Source of the DNA: a virus
Virus record (IMG/VR): IMGVR_UViG_3300049811_000026
Span: 1 to 30,384 of that record
Reading direction: 5' to 3' (one strand)
DNA: 30,384 bases
The notes below the pieces were generated by a model. The model had not been told where the DNA came from. It worked only from the letters and a program-made list of their open reading frames with translations, and did no database searches. Below, one piece after another: positions 16,497-24,527 of this stretch. Each line of letters opens with the position of its first letter. The first letter of the stretch is position 1. The translations under genes were made by a program, and so were the position numbers.

Positions 16497-18832
16497 CAGC
16501 GTCTCCCATCCGGGCGCGTGTCAATGCGGGGCGTGCCCAACTGCCACGCCGTCCCGAGTCGGTCAGACTCGACACGCAGGGCCATCTGCCGCCCCCGGAT
16601 GCGGATCGGTACCGTCCCGGTGAACTGCTCTACAGGAACCGTCGCGGAGCGCACCGTGGAAGGTGGGGTGTCGCCGTAGTAGTTGGCGCCGGCGTTCTGC
16701 CGGGCACGGAGGGTCATCAGTACCTGCGGTGCCCCGAGGGTGCCGTCGCTGCCCGTGAAGGTGACGTCAGGCAGGATCCGCCAGACGAACGCAAACTGAT
16801 GCCCGTCACCAATGTCGAAGTCGGCCGACTCGATGAAGGCTTCAACCGGCTGAAGCTCAGGCAGCAGCCCGTCGTCGTTGTTGTACTCGTGGAAGACAAC
16901 TTGGTTCGGGATGACGGGGGTGACGGGGGTGTAGATCGCATGACTGGCCGGCGTCGTCCCGTTTGCACCGCGCTGCCCATCAAGGCCGAAGTCGATCACC
17001 AGCGTATCGCCGGTAATACTGGTGTAGATGATCTCTTCATCACCGACTCGCACCGTGCCCGAGTGCGGGTAGGTCCGGCCATTCAGCAACTGGATCTCCG
17101 TGGCACCGGCCGTGAGCGGAGCGGCGAGGTAAGACTGGTGGACCGAGAAGGCCGCCATGGGGTACTGCCGCAGGGGGGAGTCAAGCCATGCCGTCCGAGT
17201 CATGGCCCCGTAGTACCAGACGTTCTCGGAATAGTTATAGATGATGTAGCTGTCGTTGATCAGGCTGTTGGTCGAGGGGTAGAACCACCACACCTCGTTG
17301 TAGCCTTCATTGACCCCGGCGACGATCTGACTCAACTGGCTCCGGTTGATGTTGTCAAAGACGAACTGTCGCAGCGTGCAGGGGAGGGGTTCAACCCGCC
17401 CACTGTACGTGTAGAACTTGTCCACGCCCATCCAGTAGGTCACGCCGTTGACAGTGACCGGGGAGTTGGGCGAGGCGATGGAGATCTGGTCCGCGATCAT
17501 GTTCTGGGACCAGACGTACGGAGGGCCAAGGTATTGCATGGAGTACAGAGCCGCGTCCGACCACACGAGGATCTCCTGCCGAGTATCCCTCGCGCAGACA
17601 AGATACGACCCACGCGACAACAGAATCTCGCCCGACTGGTTGGTAATTTCAGGCACCCAGTCTTCGGGGTAGTCCTGATCCGACCACCGCACCAGCATCG
17701 GGTTGAAGTCCGTGCCGTCAGGGTCCACCGGGTCGTACGGGTTCGCGCCCAGCGCCATCACGAAGTTGTTCGTGTCGGACACCAGCACGTAGTTGGTCCG
17801 GACCGGGACGGCATCGACTGAGTAAGAGAAACTGTACGTACCCCCGGACCCGCCTGAAGCAACAGGAGTGAACGTGATTGTCCCGCCGTTGATCGCGGTG
17901 ACCTTGGTGCCCGGGTCGAGACCAGTTCCAGTGATGACCGCCCCGACGGCAATGCGGAACGTCGTCTCGACGTCCATGGTATTGGCGCCCGCAATGAACG
18001 CCGCCGTCAGGTTGACCCCGCTCTGCTTCACCTGAGTACCAGCATACTCGCTGAGCAACACGGCCCGGTCATAGTTAGTGGTGTCCTTCTCCCAGTAATA
18101 GATCGCGCCGCCCTGCGGGTTGATGACCAGATTTTCGTTGTAGGTGTCGTGGCTCCACAGGCGCACCGAAGTGAACTCAGTCGCCACGAGATTGGCAGGA
18201 TCGCCCCAGCCAAGATCCCCCCACGGAGATGCACCCCAGCCGTCGCCGATAGCGAAAGAGACAGCCGGACCGGGCGGGAGTAGGTACGTAGCAGTCACCG
18301 AGCCGCCCCCCGTCGTGGTACTGGAGGCAGCGGTAGGGACGACGATGACGTAGGTGTTCGCAGTAGGAACCGCGACTATCTCGTAGCCCTCTAGGTCATT
18401 CAGGGCGGCGGCAGTGATGCCGCCGACGGTCGTGGCGCCAGAGAAGACGACGAAGTTGCCAACTTCCTGCCCGTGGGCGGTGTCCGTGACCGTGACATTC
18501 CGTGACCCACTGGTTGTGGCAAACGGGTCCGTGAGCGAAGCAGTGGACACCACAGGTGTGATGTCTTTGTACTGCCCGCCCTTCTCGACGTAGTACTTCT
18601 GGCTAGTGCCGACCCCCAGCAGGTTTTCGCCGATGAACGACACCCAGTTGATCAGTGTCCGGGCAACGCCCTTGAAGGTGTACGTCGGACTCTGGTTGAC
18701 CCAGCCGCCGATCTTGGCCGGGTAGCCAGACCGGAACCGGACCTTGTCGCACGAAGTCCAGCCGCCCTCGTTACCGTACGAGGTCGTCTCCTTGTTGATC
18801 CCGGGGCGGAACTGGAGTTTCGCGAGGGGCAT
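16496..18832 (-). CDS. Tail nozzle / phage stabilisation protein, P22 gp10-like
   Basis: 778 residues, beginning 2 bases after the endolysin stop. The N-terminus, KLQFRPGINKETTSYGNEGG followed by W-x-x-C-D-K-V-R-F-R-S-G-Y-P-x-K-I-G-G-W, is the strongly conserved opening of a family common in environmental podoviruses and related to P22 gp10 (phage stabilisation). The rest is beta-rich with repeated Trp, Gly and Asp, as expected of a beta-propeller nozzle. A Gly/Ser/Thr-rich insert at about 265-330 (AVITGTGLDPGTKVTAINGG) resembles a bacterial Ig-like or beta-helix insert. The family lies below the adaptor and closes the short tail. Two adaptor-like genes are found upstream in the same operon, which fits. 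Confidence 0.83.
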   Translation of the reverse strand: MPLAKLQFRPGINKETTSYGNEGGWTSCDKVRFRSGYPAKIGGWVNQSPTYTFKGVARTLINWVSFIGENLLGVGTSQKYYVEKGGQYKDITPVVSTASLTDPFATTSGSRNVTVTDTAHGQEVGNFVVFSGATTVGGITAAALNDLEGYEIVAVPTANTYVIVVPTAASSTTTGGGSVTATYLLPPGPAVSFAIGDGWGASPWGDLGWGDPANLVATEFTSVRLWSHDTYNENLVINPQGGAIYYWEKDTTNYDRAVLLSEYAGTQVKQSGVNLTAAFIAGANTMDVETTFRIAVGAVITGTGLDPGTKVTAINGGTITFTPVASGGSGGTYSFSYSVDAVPVRTNYVLVSDTNNFVMALGANPYDPVDPDGTDFNPMLVRWSDQDYPEDWVPEITNQSGEILLSRGSYLVCARDTRQEILVWSDAALYSMQYLGPPYVWSQNMIADQISIASPNSPVTVNGVTYWMGVDKFYTYSGRVEPLPCTLRQFVFDNINRSQLSQIVAGVNEGYNEVWWFYPSTNSLINDSYIIYNYSENVWYYGAMTRTAWLDSPLRQYPMAAFSVHQSYLAAPLTAGATEIQLLNGRTYPHSGTVRVGDEEIIYTSITGDTLVIDFGLDGQRGANGTTPASHAIYTPVTPVIPNQVVFHEYNNDDGLLPELQPVEAFIESADFDIGDGHQFAFVWRILPDVTFTGSDGTLGAPQVLMTLRARQNAGANYYGDTPPSTVRSATVPVEQFTGTVPIRIRGRQMALRVESDRLGTAWQLGTPRIDTRPDGRR

Positions 18833-18834
18833 GG

Positions 18835-19176
18835 TCAGAAGCGCCGTTCGAAGTGAGGGACATCCTTGAAAGACTTCCAGTTACCACCCCACTGGTTCTT
18901 GGGGTCGAGGCTCTCCCAGAAAGTCCCAATAGGACGTAGCACCTCGCGGTCGTAAATCAGCTTACCGTCCCTGAAGAAGTTCAGATCGATGGCAGCCCGC
19001 TTCAGGTGCATCGAGTTCATCGTCTTGGACCGACCCGTCTTGATGTAGATCTCCTGCATTTCAAGCGGGCGAAACAGTTCGCCGCCGGTAACAAAAAACC
19101 CCTGCGAGGTCGCGTAGGCAATCAGCTTGCAAACGTCCTGCATGAACATAGCCTGCTCTCTGACCCAGCCGCTCAT
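18835..19176 (-). CDS. Endolysin, M15-type (VanY-like) L-alanyl-D-glutamate or D-Ala-D-Ala peptidase
   Basis: 113 residues, start overlapping the holin stop as ATGA. The zinc-site layout of M15 peptidases is intact: SMHLKRAAIDLNF gives H57 and D64, and FKDVPHFE near the C-terminus gives H108, with D105 as likely catalytic acid. Spacing and total length match small single-domain phage endolysins of the M15_4 type. It should cleave peptide crosslinks of peptidoglycan at lysis. There is no signal peptide, so export depends on a holin, which is encoded directly upstream. No cell-wall-binding domain is present, which is usual for Gram-negative hosts. Confidence 0.9.
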   Translation of the reverse strand: MSGWVREQAMFMQDVCKLIAYATSQGFFVTGGELFRPLEMQEIYIKTGRSKTMNSMHLKRAAIDLNFFRDGKLIYDREVLRPIGTFWESLDPKNQWGGNWKSFKDVPHFERRF

Positions 19177-19715
19177 TTCAGCGCCTCCTTGATCAGAGCT
19201 TCCTTGTTCTTGCTACCCATGCTGCTACCGAAGTAGTAGACGCAGACCTGAGTGGAAATGGTGGACAGCACGCCGAGGACGTAGATCAGGATGTCACGCC
19301 GGGAAGCATCGATGGGGCGCATGTCGAAGATCATGACGCCGAACAGGAAGAACGTGATGCCCAGCACCAGCAGGGCCAGCAGGGAGGTAATGACCTTGTT
19401 GACGTACGGGGCATGCTCCGACGTCGCGATCTTGACTTCGCGATCCCGGGCATCGGCCGTGTCCTTCATGTACAGGCCGAGTTCATCGATGACCAGCTTC
19501 GACTCCTCGTTCCGCAGGCGCAAGAGTTCCTCTTCATGCTCCATCGCGGCGATCTGGACCCGGGCCAGATCCTCCGAGGACATATCAGGCTTGAGTTCTA
19601 CGCCAAGAACCTCTTCCACCTTCTGTTTGCCTTTGGCCACGACGGCGTTGGCAACGATGTTCAAGCCGTTGGCCAACAGCGGCTTCAGGATCGGCGCAAG
19701 CAGGGCAGGCAGCAT
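19173..19715 (-). CDS. Holin, 3TM (gene-transfer-release) type
   Basis: 180 residues with a strong AAGGAG ribosome binding site before ATG 19715. The N-terminus is an amphipathic or hydrophobic helix (LPALLAPILKPLLANGLNIV), then a charged coiled-coil stretch at about 45-105. Two clear membrane segments follow at about 107-129 (VITSLLALLVLGITFFLFGV) and 141-162 (DILIYVLGVLSTISTQVCVYYF), with a basic tail. This order matches the 'holin of 3TMs, for gene-transfer release' family. It should permeabilise the inner membrane so the endolysin, whose start overlaps its stop by 4 bases, can reach the wall. I see no spanin pair next to these genes. Confidence 0.83.
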   Translation of the reverse strand: MLPALLAPILKPLLANGLNIVANAVVAKGKQKVEEVLGVELKPDMSSEDLARVQIAAMEHEEELLRLRNEESKLVIDELGLYMKDTADARDREVKIATSEHAPYVNKVITSLLALLVLGITFFLFGVMIFDMRPIDASRRDILIYVLGVLSTISTQVCVYYFGSSMGSKNKEALIKEALK

Positions 19716-19724
19716 GACAACTCC

Positions 19725-20153
19725 TTAGATGATGTAGATCTCGCCACTGGCGGGCCACGTAGTCAGCGTGGTGTTCCAATCCCAGTAAGTATACGTACCG
19801 TCGAAGGTGCCAGCGGGGGTCGTGGAAGAAGCACGGGTGTAGGTTGTGCCATTCACAGTGACCGAAGTCCACCAAGTTCCTGTCTGGTTGCCCAGTACCG
19901 CAAGCTCCGTGAGAACCGCGTTGTCGAAGTACGCGACAATGGTGCGCCCACCAGCTAGAGTCTTATTACCGGTAAACGCGCCAAAGTCGATATAGAACCC
20001 TTCGGCAACGCCCTCCGTAGACCCGGACACCCCACGGGTGAACGGTACCGAGTAGACGTCGGACTTCGAACCACCAGCCAGAACCGCATGGATGCCAGAC
20101 ACGATCTTTCTCCATAGCCGCTTCAGGTTAAGCCAGCGCCAGAAATTACCCAT
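19725..20153 (-). CDS. Hypothetical virion-associated protein with basic amphipathic N-terminus
   Basis: 142 residues, unrecognised. ATG at 20153 overlaps the 3' end of the tail fibre gene by 31 bases. The first 27 residues (NFWRWLNLKRLWRKIVSGIH) form a strongly basic, Trp-rich amphipathic helix of a kind that binds membranes. The remainder is beta-rich with many Thr, Gly and Tyr (VTVNGTTYTRASSTTPAGTF), like the distal part of a small fibre or decoration protein. The position between the tail fibre and the holin allows either a fibre accessory or a lysis accessory; the sequence does not decide. Confidence 0.6.
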   Translation of the reverse strand: MGNFWRWLNLKRLWRKIVSGIHAVLAGGSKSDVYSVPFTRGVSGSTEGVAEGFYIDFGAFTGNKTLAGGRTIVAYFDNAVLTELAVLGNQTGTWWTSVTVNGTTYTRASSTTPAGTFDGTYTYWDWNTTLTTWPASGEIYII

Positions 20154-21061
20154 GTCGTCGTCCCTACCTTTACCAGAGTTGCGAGTCCGTACTGGGCGAG
20201 CGTCCGAGTTCCGGTCAGCGCCGTTCCGGCGAACCGCATCGTATCGCTCGTAATGGAGATAGTGATCGAAGCCCCGGAATTATTAAACACACTGACAGCA
20301 CTACCGATAGGAAACGCGACGCTGGAGTTGGCCGGCACCGTGACGTTGGAACTGACACTCAGGTGCTTCCCCCGATGCACGAGGGCGAGGGTCGTCGTGC
20401 CCGTTACCTGCGGGATGTCGAGGTAGCCGGCGTCGTAGAGTGTGTTATCCCGATCAGCCAGCCGCATCGAGTGCTGAGCATTGGCGTAGAACGTACCAAC
20501 GTAGTTTCCGGAAGAAGGGGTACCAGTGAAGGACTGGGAAGTAATGATGTTGGTCGAGACAGCAGCAGCTACCAGCAGCGCGCCATCGAAAGTGAGGTTG
20601 GCACTGGTGGACCAAACCCCAGAGGCGTTGAAGTACGGAACCCGGATGGCCGTACCCGACAGCGCGTTGATCAGTTCAGTGATGCTGGTGCCGTTGCAGA
20701 CCAATGCCCGGCGTTCGCCGACCCGGACAGTGATACCACTTCCGGAGATGGTCTTGACGACGACTGGTTGGTTGGTGTTGTTATAGACGAAGTAGAGCTT
20801 CTTCTTGGCCGGAACGTTGAGATTCCGGGTCACGGTCAAGACACCGGTCAGTTCGATGGCGATGTTTCGGGCAGTGGCCAGCGCCCCGTCCGGGATGGAC
20901 AGGGTCTGGTCGGCGTCGCTAGGGAACGCATAGACGGCGTACCCCGAGGCAGCCTCCTCAAGAAGCTGGAGGTTCGTGTTGGTGATAGACCCCCACGTGC
21001 CGGCTTTCTCGCCGTCAGCGATGAGTTCAACACCAAGACTCGCAGTCCATGTACTCGCCAT
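20123..21061 (-). CDS. Tail fibre protein with conserved N-terminal attachment motif
   Basis: 312 residues, ATG 21061 preceded by GAGGAA. The opening, SLGVELIADGEKAGTWGSIT followed by N-T-N-L-x-L-L-E, is a signature I recognise at the N-terminus of many phage tail fibre proteins. The rest is a repeating beta pattern, Ser/Thr/Gly-rich, with NVPAKKKLYFVYNNTNQPVV and a C-terminal repeat of short beta strands ending TTTWVISGAGLT, consistent with a trimeric beta-helical fibre. It is expected to contact the host surface. It sits in a run of fibre-like genes (260-residue repeat protein upstream, 142-residue protein downstream). Confidence 0.83.
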   Translation of the reverse strand: MASTWTASLGVELIADGEKAGTWGSITNTNLQLLEEAASGYAVYAFPSDADQTLSIPDGALATARNIAIELTGVLTVTRNLNVPAKKKLYFVYNNTNQPVVVKTISGSGITVRVGERRALVCNGTSITELINALSGTAIRVPYFNASGVWSTSANLTFDGALLVAAAVSTNIITSQSFTGTPSSGNYVGTFYANAQHSMRLADRDNTLYDAGYLDIPQVTGTTTLALVHRGKHLSVSSNVTVPANSSVAFPIGSAVSVFNNSGASITISITSDTMRFAGTALTGTRTLAQYGLATLVKVGTTTWVISGAGLT

Positions 21062-21074
21062 TGTCGTTCCTCAG

Positions 21075-21857
21075 TCAGTCTTGCCACTCAGGCTCAGTGG
21101 GGACGGGAACCGCCGCCCATGCCGGGGCTACTGGGCTATGCGCATCCCCCCACGCAGTAGCCACGGGGGCGACGGGGACCCAGCCGCCGGGGGGTCCCGT
21201 ATCAATAGTAGCCCAGATCTGGACAGGCAACGAGGGTAACGTTCTCACCCACGGAGTAGCACCAGTTACGTTGAGAATTGCCTGCCCGACAAGGGTAGCA
21301 GCGCCGTAGCGGACGCCCGGCAAGCGAGTACCGAACGCATCGAGAAGAGCTATACCAGTCAGGGTAGCGGCGCCGAGGGCTGTACGTCGCCCGGTAGCGG
21401 AAATGGAAGCCGTACCAGTCAGGGGGGCCGAACCAAACGTCGTCCGCCGACCATTTATAGAGAGGGTCGCTACACCAGTCAGGGTAGCAGCGCCAAAACT
21501 AACTCGTCGCCCAGTGGCAGAAATGGACGCCACGCCCATGAACGACACACTGCCGAAGGTGGTGCGCTGGCCGGTCGCGAACAGCGAAGCAGTGCCGGTG
21601 AGCGTAGCAGCACCGAACTCGGCACTACGCCCCGTCGCGGAGATAGAAGCCGTACCCGTGAGGAGAACGCTACCGAAAGTGGTGCGCTTACCGTTTACGA
21701 GTACAGATGCCGCGCCGGTGAGTGTGGCGGCGCCGGTATGCGAAGTAGCCCCGGAGTCCCAGAAAAGCGCCCGAGCGGCATCACCGGCTGGACCAGCGTC
21801 GAACCAGACTGGATCACTACCAGCCGGGATTGCGCCTAAGTTGAACGGCTCGGCCAT
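21075..21857 (-). CDS. Tandem-repeat, fibre-like virion protein
   Basis: 260 residues, unrecognised as a family. Start overlaps the upstream stop (TAATG), with no strong ribosome binding site, suggesting translational coupling. Residues 42-161 are six perfect-length 20-residue repeats, two types alternating: GAATLTGxASxxxxGxRTTF and GSVxLTGTASISATGRxxxF. Two looser copies follow from 162 and 185. Each repeat is short beta strands joined by Gly, as in beta-solenoid or beta-prism fibres. The C-terminal 55 residues are Pro/Trp-rich (VQIWATIDTGPPGGWVPV) and could be a cap or attachment segment. The position immediately before the tail fibre gene supports a fibre or spacer role, which is inferred. 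Confidence 0.74.
   Translation of the reverse strand: MAEPFNLGAIPAGSDPVWFDAGPAGDAARALFWDSGATSHTGAATLTGAASVLVNGKRTTFGSVLLTGTASISATGRSAEFGAATLTGTASLFATGQRTTFGSVSFMGVASISATGRRVSFGAATLTGVATLSINGRRTTFGSAPLTGTASISATGRRTALGAATLTGIALLDAFGTRLPGVRYGAATLVGQAILNVTGATPWVRTLPSLPVQIWATIDTGPPGGWVPVAPVATAWGDAHSPVAPAWAAVPVPTEPEWQD
21246..21734 (-). repeat. Coding tandem repeats, 60-base unit
   Basis: Eight in-frame copies of a roughly 60-base unit within the gene at 21075-21857. The first six (21375-21734) are exactly 20 codons each and alternate between two subtypes, so the higher-order period is about 120 bases. Copies 7 and 8 carry a 3-residue insertion and more divergence. On the plus strand a phrase near gtaccagtcagggtagcagc recurs at about 21411, 21471 and similar positions. 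Confidence 0.85.
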
Positions 21858-22660
21858 TAAATTGCCAAAGTCATTGGACTAATTAAGTGTGTACCGGAGC
21901 CGTCCTGTTGAAGTACCACAAACTCCAGACAGCAGTCGGTCGGTAGCCCGGTAGCAGCCAGCGACCAAGGAACGCGGGTTTGCCGCTCGTAAAGCGCATG
22001 CCCTAGTACACCAAGCACGCGAAAAGCCGACACACCGATATTACCGGCAGTAGCTGTGCTAGTAGTCAGAGTGAGGGACTGAACGCTTCTAACTCCGTCA
22101 GGAGTAGAGAATGGCACAAGCCGTTGTGCGGTACGGGCATCGCCAGTACCGCCGATTGCGTAGGGCCAAACTATAGTTTGACCCGAGGTCCCCGCAGCGT
22201 TTGTATACGTAATTGTTATATTTCCGCTTGACGTACTTCCAACTGTAGTCCAGATTTCGATTGCCCAGAGTACGTCTGAGTAATTACTGGCGCCTCGCCG
22301 GACTGTCATATTACTAGTTGCCACAGAGACATCTGGGCCGGCGACGAAACTCTGGAGAGTTGTTACGTTTGCTACCAAACCCGAGGCTGAAGTCAGCCGA
22401 TCTAAGACGTACATCTGAGAACCCGCATATAGGTTGTTATACGCGATTTCCGCACTAACTAAATAAGCGCCCTGTCCACCACCGGGCGTAGGGATGGGGC
22501 ATATGGAGTTTGTGCTGTTGTACACAACTGCGGTTGTGCCGGGGGCGGATAAAGTAGACAGCCGTCGCAAGACCATCTGTGCTCCGGTAACGCCTAAACC
22601 TATGGAGTTATAGCTGACCGGTTCATGCAGCTTGGGTATTTTTGAAACAGCGTCTAGCAC
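21857..22660 (-). CDS. Beta-rich virion protein, paralogue of its upstream neighbour
   Basis: 267 residues from a GTG start at 22660, with AAGGAT 7 to 8 bases upstream. It shares with the 282-residue product encoded just upstream the blocks (x)LYVLDRL/LYLVDRL, GASNYSDVLWAIEIWTTVGS, ITITYTNAAGTSGQT, IGG, RLVPF and TLTTSTATAGNIGVSAFRVL, in the same order and spacing. The pattern of a DRL block, then W-x-x-E-x-Y/W-T-x-x-G-S/T and a YTNxAG strand, is one I have seen in uncharacterised phage structural proteins thought to be capsid decoration or fibre proteins. The DNA is visibly A+T-richer than the flanks (22 G or C in 60 bases at 22201-22260). The role is inferred from context. Confidence 0.7.
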   Translation of the reverse strand: MLDAVSKIPKLHEPVSYNSIGLGVTGAQMVLRRLSTLSAPGTTAVVYNSTNSICPIPTPGGGQGAYLVSAEIAYNNLYAGSQMYVLDRLTSASGLVANVTTLQSFVAGPDVSVATSNMTVRRGASNYSDVLWAIEIWTTVGSTSSGNITITYTNAAGTSGQTIVWPYAIGGTGDARTAQRLVPFSTPDGVRSVQSLTLTTSTATAGNIGVSAFRVLGVLGHALYERQTRVPWSLAATGLPTDCCLEFVVLQQDGSGTHLISPMTLAI

Positions 22661-22664
22661 GGCA

Positions 22665-23513
22665 TTATCCTTGAATCAGGACAGGCGTGATATTCATTAG
22701 GCCCGTAGTGGCATTCGCAGAAAACATAACAAAGCTTAAACAAGCATCATCAGGGATCGTAGCAAGCAGCGTGCGAGTCCAATCAGCGCATACTCCAGAA
22801 TTAGCGGGACCGACATTAATATGGGCAAGAGGGCGGTACGCTACAAAGCCGAAGTTACCAGCAGTACCTGTCGAAGCAGACAACGTACAATTATTCAACT
22901 GGGAACAACCGCCAGTAATCGCTAACGGAAACAACCGCCCTGCTCGGTTTGCGGGCGAAGCACCACCAATACCGTTAGTGAACGTCTGTGTTTGGCCATC
23001 AGTCTCTGCGGCATTTCGGTAGTTGATCGAAAGGTTACGAGCCGTGGTACCAATGTCGGTATAAATTTCCATGGCCCAGCGAATATCAGAATAGTCGGAA
23101 GCTCCGATCCGGGCAGCCGAGACGTTGGCGCTTGAAATACGAAGGTCGATGCCAACAGTCTGAGCAGTAAGCGTTGTGGCGTTTAATCCCCCTACGTGAG
23201 CAAGGCGGTCTACCAGATACAGATGGTGACCAGTAGCAGAGGCTACCGCAGTAATGCTAGCAAGATAATGTTCAGCAGGAGCAGTCGGATTAGTAAAATT
23301 ACGAAGACTCCCCTTGGTAGCTTTTGTTAAATATGCGGCACTTGTGCCGGGAGTATCGGTTCCAGCAACCATGTAAGTCGGTAGATCTTGATACAACCAT
23401 AGATCCGACCAGCCGCTAGCGAGCTGGTTAGCAATAGAGCGGTATTGCATCATTGTCGCTACAGCAGCATTAGCTACCGCATTAACAAGATCATCTGGAG
23501 AAGTAATAGCCAC
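22665..23513 (-). CDS. Beta-rich virion protein, paralogue of its downstream neighbour
   Basis: 282 residues. The start is GTG at 23513 with AGGTG 5 bases upstream. The first 60 residues are helical and differ from the neighbour (VNAVANAAVATMMQYRSIAN). Residues about 95-250 match it: HHLYLVDRLAHVGGL, GASDYSDIRWAMEIYTDIGT, LSINYRNAAETDGQT, RLFPLAI, TLSASTGTAGNFGFVAYRPL. The gene ends 4 bases before the neighbour's GTG, so the pair arose by tandem duplication or was acquired as a unit. The helical N-terminus may anchor it to the virion. It lies in the same lower-G+C patch. Confidence 0.7.
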   Translation of the reverse strand: MAITSPDDLVNAVANAAVATMMQYRSIANQLASGWSDLWLYQDLPTYMVAGTDTPGTSAAYLTKATKGSLRNFTNPTAPAEHYLASITAVASATGHHLYLVDRLAHVGGLNATTLTAQTVGIDLRISSANVSAARIGASDYSDIRWAMEIYTDIGTTARNLSINYRNAAETDGQTQTFTNGIGGASPANRAGRLFPLAITGGCSQLNNCTLSASTGTAGNFGFVAYRPLAHINVGPANSGVCADWTRTLLATIPDDACLSFVMFSANATTGLMNITPVLIQG

Positions 23514-23520
23514 GAATCAC

Positions 23521-23892
23521 CTACAGGAGCTGAAGCGCGAGATCGCCAGCGACAATGCTGAAATTGTCACCAGCGGTTACGGGCACCGGGGCGGTCAAGG
23601 CCCCCTTCATCAACGCGTTACCGCCACTGAGGGCATCCCATACGCTGATATGGGAATACGTTTCGGTATTAGAAACGCCCGTCCAATCGATATCGTTGTC
23701 GTTGGTCACGATACCGCTTGCCACTGTACCCAACGTGACGGCCTTGCGGGTGGTCTCCACAGCGGGGTTGGCAGCGCCTGTTTCAGTCGGGTCGCCAATG
23801 TGTAGTTTGACGAAGACAGTCGAGACGGAGAACGAGGTACCCTTCAGGGTATTCAGCCACGCGTTCTCCAAGTAATCGGTCATTGCGGACAT
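23521..23892 (-). CDS. Small conserved phage virion protein
   Basis: 123 residues. ATG at 23892 has GGAG 6 bases upstream, supporting it over the in-frame ATG three codons on. The N-terminus TDYLENAWLNTLKGTSFSV and the strand VFVKLHIGDPTETGAANPAV are a pattern I recognise: a short helix, then 'x-x-Y/F-V-x-L-H-x-G-D-P-T' and a Gly/Ala turn with an aliphatic strand. Proteins with this opening are common in tailed phages and are usually noted as structural or minor tail proteins. The rest is beta-rich. No enzymatic motif is present. Its position between an adaptor and the decoration-type genes fits a virion role. Confidence 0.73.
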   Translation of the reverse strand: MSAMTDYLENAWLNTLKGTSFSVSTVFVKLHIGDPTETGAANPAVETTRKAVTLGTVASGIVTNDNDIDWTGVSNTETYSHISVWDALSGGNALMKGALTAPVPVTAGDNFSIVAGDLALQLL

Positions 23893-23904
23893 GGAAGTCT
23901 CCTA

Positions 23905-24525
23905 TTACCGCGTGCGGCGGTAGGGCTGGGCACGCTTGGCAAAGATCCCACGCTCCTGCATGAGCGTGATGGATTCGGTGTACATGGTATTGATCGTCGC
24001 GACCATGTCCTGTTCACCCTTCATGAAGACATTGTACGCCTCACGAAGCGACCCATAGAGCAGGACTTGGTCAGCCTTGTCACCCAACCACGTAGTTCCG
24101 GCAGTCGCGATGGACTCCGGATACGCGAAGAAGTCCAACTGGACAGAGTAAGCCAGATCCGGCGTCGGCCCGACAATCAACGTGTTCTCGTCGAACTGCC
24201 CGTAATACTTGGGCATCGCCTCGGCAGCAGGGTCCGGATATGCCTCCCGGATGTAGGTGACGTCTTTCTCGATGAGATAACGGATGAGGCCGGTCCCTGA
24301 AGTGACGCTTAACGCAAACGGGCTGATCATGTCCGTAGGAGCCGCGAGGTAGGGACTCCCGATGGTCAGCGTACCGACCTGACTTTCCCGGGCGGCGGGG
24401 AGGTAGCCAGCGTCGTAGATCCGTTTCTCGGCCAGCCGGACGAACGTCGGGATGCTGGCTACGAAGGTAGCTTCAGCGTTCTCGGTGTAGTCGATGATGG
24501 CCTGCTGAAGCTCGGCGTAGTTCAC
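23905..24525 (-). CDS. Head-tail adaptor protein (SU10 adaptor-like)
   Basis: 206 residues from GTG 24525. This start has GAGGG with 6 bases of spacing, while the TTG at 24531 directly abuts that site and is unlikely. The N-terminus YAELQQAIIDYTENAEATF with FVRLAEKRIYDAGYLPAARE is the helical opening of the SU10-type adaptor family. The middle strands (SPYLAAPTDM, LIRYLIEKDVTYIREAYPD, MPKYYGQFDENTLIVGPTPD) and C-terminal helices (KADQVLLYGSLREAYNVFMK) follow the family's order. Twelve such subunits typically join portal to tail nozzle. A second adaptor-like gene lies 420 bases upstream. Confidence 0.85.
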   Translation of the reverse strand: MNYAELQQAIIDYTENAEATFVASIPTFVRLAEKRIYDAGYLPAARESQVGTLTIGSPYLAAPTDMISPFALSVTSGTGLIRYLIEKDVTYIREAYPDPAAEAMPKYYGQFDENTLIVGPTPDLAYSVQLDFFAYPESIATAGTTWLGDKADQVLLYGSLREAYNVFMKGEQDMVATINTMYTESITLMQERGIFAKRAQPYRRTR

Positions 24526-24527
24526 TG

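Noticed and set aside
16487-17821. 444-codon plus-strand frame opposite the nozzle gene
   Set aside because: The minus-strand product carries the conserved gp10-like N-terminus; the plus frame is an antisense shadow rich in Val, Arg and Asp.
20123-20153. Programmed frameshift between the tail fibre and the 142-residue protein
   Set aside because: The 31-base overlap contains an ordinary ATG and no slippery heptamer that I can see; the fibre protein ends in a natural-looking C-terminus.
21246-21734. CRISPR-like repeat array
   Set aside because: The repeats are contiguous, about 60 bases long, in frame and degenerate at the protein level, with no unique spacers. They are coding repeats of a fibre-like protein.
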